Below, one piece after another: positions 60,979 to 64,000 of a stretch of 64,000 nt of DNA. Where the stretch lies: positions 2,852,001 through 2,916,000 of the forward strand of contig NZ_SAUN01000001.1 in the NCBI RefSeq assembly GCF_004011505.1, given 5' to 3'. The notes beneath the pieces are model-generated. The model made no database searches. It had not been told where the DNA came from and was given only the letters and a program-made list of their open reading frames with translations. Both the position numbers and the translations under genes were made by a program. This DNA is from Nonomuraea polychroma (GTDB lineage: Bacteria; Actinomycetota; Actinomycetes; Streptosporangiales; Streptosporangiaceae). Each line of letters begins with the position of its first letter. The first letter of the stretch is position 1.

Positions 60979-62549
60979 AGGTCCCACCGCGGCTCGTCGC
61001 TCTCCCGGACGAGGCCGTCTGCGCCGAAGATCAGATACCGGTCCATGTCGGCCGCGAACCACCGGTCGTGGGTCACCGCCAGCACCGTCCCCTCGAACGC
61101 CTCCAGCCCGCGTTGCAGCGCCTCCGCGCTGGCCAGGTCCAGGTTGTCCGTCGGCTCGTCGAGCAGCAGCAACGTGGCCCCGGAAAGCTCCAGCAACAGG
61201 ATCTGCAGCCGGGCCTGCTGCCCGCCCGACAACGTCTCGAACGGCTGCCCGCCCGCCGGCGCCAGCTCGTAGCGGGCCAGTGCCGCCATGGCCTCGTTGC
61301 GGGTCATGGCGTGCTCGGTCATCACCACGTCGGCCGCCGCCCGGCCCTTCAGGTCGGGCCGCAGGTGGGTCTGCGCGAAGTGGCCGGGCGTGACGCGGGC
61401 GCCCAGGCGGGCCGCGCCGGTGTGCGCGATCGGCTCGCCGGCCAGCAGCCGCAGGAAGTGGGACTTGCCGGTGCCGTTCATGCCGAGCACGCCGACCCGC
61501 TCGCCGTACCAGATCTCGGTGGAGAACGGCCGCAGCAGCCCCGTCAGCTCCAGCTCCTCGCAGATCACCGCCCGCTTGCCGGTACGCCCGCCGCGCAGGC
61601 GCATGCGCACGTTCTGCTCCTTCGGCGCCCGCTGCGGCGGCCCCGCCCGCTCGAAGCGCTCCAGCCGCGTCACCGCCGACTGGTACGCCCCCGCCAGCGC
61701 GTCGTTGTTCGCCGAACGCTGCCGCAGGATGTGCACCAGCCGGCGCAACCTGGCCCGCTCGTCCTCCCAGCGCTGCCGCAGCTCCTCCAGCCGCTCCCTG
61801 CGCCGCCTGCGCGCCTCGGCGTAGCTCGCGAACCCGCCGCCGTGCACCCACACCGTGCGGCCCTCCACGGTGACGATCCGGTCGGCCGCCTCGGCCAGCA
61901 GCTGCCGGTCGTGCGAGACGAGCAGCACGGTCTTGGCCGATCCCCTGATCGCCTGCTCCAGCCACTGCTTGCCCCGCACGTCCAGGTAGTTGTCCGGCTC
62001 GTCGAGCAGCAGCACCTCGTCGGGGCCGCGCAGCAGCGCCTCCAGCATGAGCCGCTTCTGCTCGCCGCCCGACAGCGTGGCCACGCTCCTGTCCTTGATC
62101 GCTTGGTACGGCAGCCCCAGCGCCTCGGTCGCGCACACGTCCCACACGACCTCCAGCTCGTAGCCGCCCGCGTCGGCGTAGTCGGCGATCGCCTGGGCGT
62201 AGGCGAGCTGGGCGGGCTCGTCGTCACGCGCCGCGAGGGCCGCCTCGGCGGCGGCGAGTGTGGCCGTGGCATCCCGCATCCGTTGCGGGGCCACGTTCAG
62301 CAGCAGGTCGTGCACGGTGCCCTCGCCGAGGAACTGCCGCATCACCCCGATGCCGCCGCTGCTCGCGATCCGGCCGTCGGCGGGCTGCAACTCGCCCGCG
62401 ATCAGCCGCAGCAGCGTGGTCTTGCCCGCGCCGTTCGGCCCGACGAGCGCCGCCTTGGCCCCCTCGCCCACCTTGAACGACGTCTCCAGCAGCAGCGGCC
62501 GTCCGTCGGGCAGCAGGTACGTCACCCCGCTCGCCTCGACATGTCCCAT
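60975..62549 (-). CDS. ABC-F family ATPase
   Basis: About 524 residues, no membrane segments. Two ABC cassettes: Walker A GPNGAGKTT and signature LSGGEQKRLMLE with Walker B VLLLDEPDNYLD in the first, and GMNGTGKSH, LSGGQQARLQIL and LLLLDEPTDNLD in the second. The inter-domain linker is strongly basic and coiled (RRRRERLEELRQRWEDERARLRRLVHILRQRS), as in ABC-F proteins that work at the ribosomal E site. It may be a translation factor or give protection from a ribosome-targeting antibiotic. The first Walker B has N-Y in place of the usual T-N (DEPDNYLD). Start ATG at 62547-62549; the divergent TetR gene may regulate it. Confidence 0.92.
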   Translation of the reverse strand: MGHVEASGVTYLLPDGRPLLLETSFKVGEGAKAALVGPNGAGKTTLLRLIAGELQPADGRIASSGGIGVMRQFLGEGTVHDLLLNVAPQRMRDATATLAAAEAALAARDDEPAQLAYAQAIADYADAGGYELEVVWDVCATEALGLPYQAIKDRSVATLSGGEQKRLMLEALLRGPDEVLLLDEPDNYLDVRGKQWLEQAIRGSAKTVLLVSHDRQLLAEAADRIVTVEGRTVWVHGGGFASYAEARRRRRERLEELRQRWEDERARLRRLVHILRQRSANNDALAGAYQSAVTRLERFERAGPPQRAPKEQNVRMRLRGGRTGKRAVICEELELTGLLRPFSTEIWYGERVGVLGMNGTGKSHFLRLLAGEPIAHTGAARLGARVTPGHFAQTHLRPDLKGRAAADVVMTEHAMTRNEAMAALARYELAPAGGQPFETLSGGQQARLQILLLELSGATLLLLDEPTDNLDLASAEALQRGLEAFEGTVLAVTHDRWFAADMDRYLIFGADGLVRESDEPRWDL

Positions 62550-62624
62550 CGCCGGCACCTCCTCGACCATCGTTCTACTACTAGACCATCGATCCGGTCA
62601 CTCGCACAACGTATTATCAGGCCC

Positions 62625-63275
62625 GTGGAGAACGTGTGGTCGCGCCCCCGCAAGGCGCCGAGACAGACGCTGACGCTGGAGCGGATCGTGGCCGAGGCGG
62701 TCGCGCTGCTCGACGAGGAGGGCGCGGACCGGCTCACCATGCGCCGCCTGGCCGAGCGGCTGGACACCGGCTCGACCACCCTCTACTGGCACGTCAAGAC
62801 CAAGGACGACGTCCTGGACCTGGCCCTGGACGCCGTCTTCGGCGAGGTGCGGCTGCCGGACCCGGCCGCCGGCTGGCAGGCGGCCGTGCGCGAGCTGATC
62901 GGCGGGTGGCGCGCGGCCCTGCTGCGGCACCCGTGGTCGGCCACCATCCTCGACCGCCCGCTCATGGGCCCGAACGCGCTGGAACGCACCGAGTTCCTCT
63001 ACCGGACGCTGACCGGCGCCGGCTTCGCCGCGCCCCAGGCCGCCGCCTACAGCCTGTCCAACTACGTCATGGGTTCGGTCATCATGCAGGTCACCTGGCA
63101 GGACCAGGACGGCGAGGACACCGGCGCGTTCCTGCGCGAGCGGGCCCGTCGCTACCCGGCACTGGCCGAGCACGGGCTCGACCACGCATGGGACGCCACG
63201 TTCGACGAGGGCCTCGGCTATCTCCTCGCCGGCATGGAGCAGGCGCGGAAAACGGGAACCGGCCGGCTCCAGTGA
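62625..63275 (+). CDS. TetR-family regulator
   Basis: 216 residues from a GTG (VENVWSRPRKAPRQTLTLERIVAEAV). The helix-turn-helix ADRLTMRRLAERLDTGSTTLYWHVKTKDDVLDLALD and the C-terminal domain of the TetR_C_1 (TetR/drug resistance) class (WQAAVRELIGGWRAALLRHPW, GFAAPQAAAYSLSNYVMGSV) are clear. It lies between a divergent ABC-F gene and a convergent MFS exporter, both resistance-type genes, so a ligand such as an antibiotic is plausible. The leader contains GACCATCG repeated 20 bases apart. The stop codon is inside the terminator stem-loop. Confidence 0.92.
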   Translation: MENVWSRPRKAPRQTLTLERIVAEAVALLDEEGADRLTMRRLAERLDTGSTTLYWHVKTKDDVLDLALDAVFGEVRLPDPAAGWQAAVRELIGGWRAALLRHPWSATILDRPLMGPNALERTEFLYRTLTGAGFAAPQAAAYSLSNYVMGSVIMQVTWQDQDGEDTGAFLRERARRYPALAEHGLDHAWDATFDEGLGYLLAGMEQARKTGTGRLQ

Positions 63276-63285
63276 GCCGGCCGGT
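63258..63285. terminator. Bidirectional hairpin terminator between tetR and the MFS gene
   Basis: ACCGGCCGGCT (63258-63268) and AGCCGGCCGGT (63275-63285) are perfect 11-bp arms around a 6-base loop. The stem spans the TetR stop codon and stands 20 bp from the end of the convergent transporter gene, so it can serve both transcripts. Confidence 0.8.
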
Positions 63286-63304
63286 GTCCAGGTGCTCGCG
63301 GAGC

Positions 63305-64000
63305 TCAGGAAGCGATGTCCGCGCCCTCCCTGGCCTGCTTGGGCAGCAGCAGCCCGACCGCGAAGGTGGCGGCGATCATCCCGGCCGCGACGCCCAGCGT
63401 GGCCTGCGCCGAGCCGGTGCCGAAGTAGACCGTGCCCAGCAGCGCCAGCCCCAGCGCGCCGCCGACCTGCTGCAGCGCGGTCAGGGTGCCGGATGCCGAG
63501 CCGGTCTCGCCAGGCTCGACCGCGGCCATCACGATGCCGAAGTACGGCGTCATGATCAGGCCGCTGCCCAAGCCGGTCACCGCGAGCATCGGCGCCAGCT
63601 GCCACGGGGAGACGCCGGGTGAGGCGACGGCGATCACGCCGGTCACCCCGAGCGCCATGACGACCGCGCCGGCCAGCAAGACCCGGCGCCCGTGCCGCTG
63701 GAGTGCCTGCGCCACGCCCATGCCCGCGATCATGCCGAGCGACGAGGGGACGCCGGTCAAAGCGGCCTTGAGCGGGGAGTATCCCAGGCCGAGCTGCGTG
63801 TAGAGCCCGATGACGAAGAAGGCCCCGGCGAACGCGGCGAAGTAGATGGTGCCGGTCGCCATGCCGGACACGAACGCCCGCTTGCGGAACAGGCTCGGCG
63901 CCACCAGCGGGTCGCCGCCGCCCGCGGCCTTGCGCCGCTCGTACGCGGCGAAGAGCCCGAACACCGCGCCCGAGGCGGCCATCATGGCGAACGACCAGGC
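63305..64000 (-). CDS. MFS transporter, DHA2-like (C-terminal part; 5' end outside window)
   Basis: About 230 C-terminal residues are in the window and the frame stays open to the right edge. At least seven membrane helices can be seen (AFVSGMATGTIYFAAFAGAFFVIGL, LLAGAVVMALGVTGVIAVA, LAPMLAVTGLGSGLIMTPYFGIVMAAV, ALGLALLGTVYFG, GVAAGMIAATFAVGLLL). GLGSGLIMTPYFGIVMAAVEPGETGSASGTLTALQQVGGALG is typical of the 14-helix drug-proton antiporters (EmrB/QacA type). It probably exports a toxic compound; the convergent TetR-type gene and the ABC-F gene suggest a small resistance cluster. Confidence 0.88.
   Translation of the reverse strand, partial: AWSFAMMAASGAVFGLFAAYERRKAAGGGDPLVAPSLFRKRAFVSGMATGTIYFAAFAGAFFVIGLYTQLGLGYSPLKAALTGVPSSLGMIAGMGVAQALQRHGRRVLLAGAVVMALGVTGVIAVASPGVSPWQLAPMLAVTGLGSGLIMTPYFGIVMAAVEPGETGSASGTLTALQQVGGALGLALLGTVYFGTGSAQATLGVAAGMIAATFAVGLLLPKQAREGADIAS

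Overview
The window is high-GC DNA of an actinomycete, most likely of the Streptosporangiales (Nonomuraea-like); that placement is an inference. It rests on frequent GTG and TTG starts, a mycothiol/DinB-type enzyme, a Methyltransf_19 (DUF574) methyltransferase, an ECF42 sigma factor with its DGPF partner, a DUF6716 glycosyltransferase and an actinobacterial c-di-AMP riboswitch. No rRNA, tRNA, CRISPR array or intact mobile element was seen. Mobile DNA is limited to a transposase tail at the left edge and a decayed TnpB gene with an omegaRNA-like 3' hairpin near 10 kb.

Layout. 1-9.5 kb holds small housekeeping and accessory genes: an IS tail, a mycothiol/DinB enzyme behind a perfect 18-bp palindrome, the ECF42 sigma/DGPF pair, a phosphotransferase, a divergent LysR/hydrolase pair, a secreted CHAP hydrolase under a c-di-AMP riboswitch, and two oxidoreductases. 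10.4-17.1 kb is a nonulosonic-acid (sialic-acid/Kdn-like) cell-surface glycan locus. Two glycosyltransferases on the plus strand converge on a polysialyltransferase-family protein, a GT2 and one polypeptide that joins a CMP-sialate cytidylyltransferase, a HAD phosphatase and a NeuB-type synthase. 17.1-23 kb has a CitA/CitB-type two-component system with a divergent C4-dicarboxylate carrier, a SAM methyltransferase and an orphan sensor kinase.

23-31.5 kb is a maltodextrin locus: an alpha-glucosidase diverging from malE-malF-malG and a neopullulanase-like amylase, followed by a secreted beta-helix protein. The ATPase that probably energises this importer is about 14 kb away (42.5-43.8 kb), divergent from a second alpha-glucosidase, a LacI repressor and a sugar-acid operon (two PfkB kinases, a KDPG-type aldolase and a 2-hydroxyacid dehydrogenase). 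Both intergenic regions carry GTTGC-type repeats, so one LacI regulon may be split between them. 32-42.5 kb contains a self-sufficient CYP102-like P450-reductase with its TetR repressor and a large double operator, an ACT protein, an ArsR/CDF metal-efflux pair, an acyltransferase, a peptidase S51-like protein with a CysRS-like tail, and a Uma2 nuclease-like protein.

50-53 kb has a membrane Ser/Thr kinase and a divergent P450-like protein. 53.4-61 kb encodes a full Entner-Doudoroff set on the minus strand (zwf-edd-glk-eda, then an IclR regulator) with a divergent ROK regulator. Together with the maltodextrin genes it gives a route maltodextrin -> glucose -> glucose-6-P -> 6-phosphogluconate -> KDPG -> pyruvate + glyceraldehyde-3-P. 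The right end has an ABC-F protein, a TetR regulator and a truncated MFS exporter.

The most unusual items are the three-domain CMP-nonulosonate enzyme, the S51/CysRS-tail fusion, the decayed TnpB with its retained RNA end, and two places where a gene's 3' end including the stop codon has been tandemly duplicated downstream.
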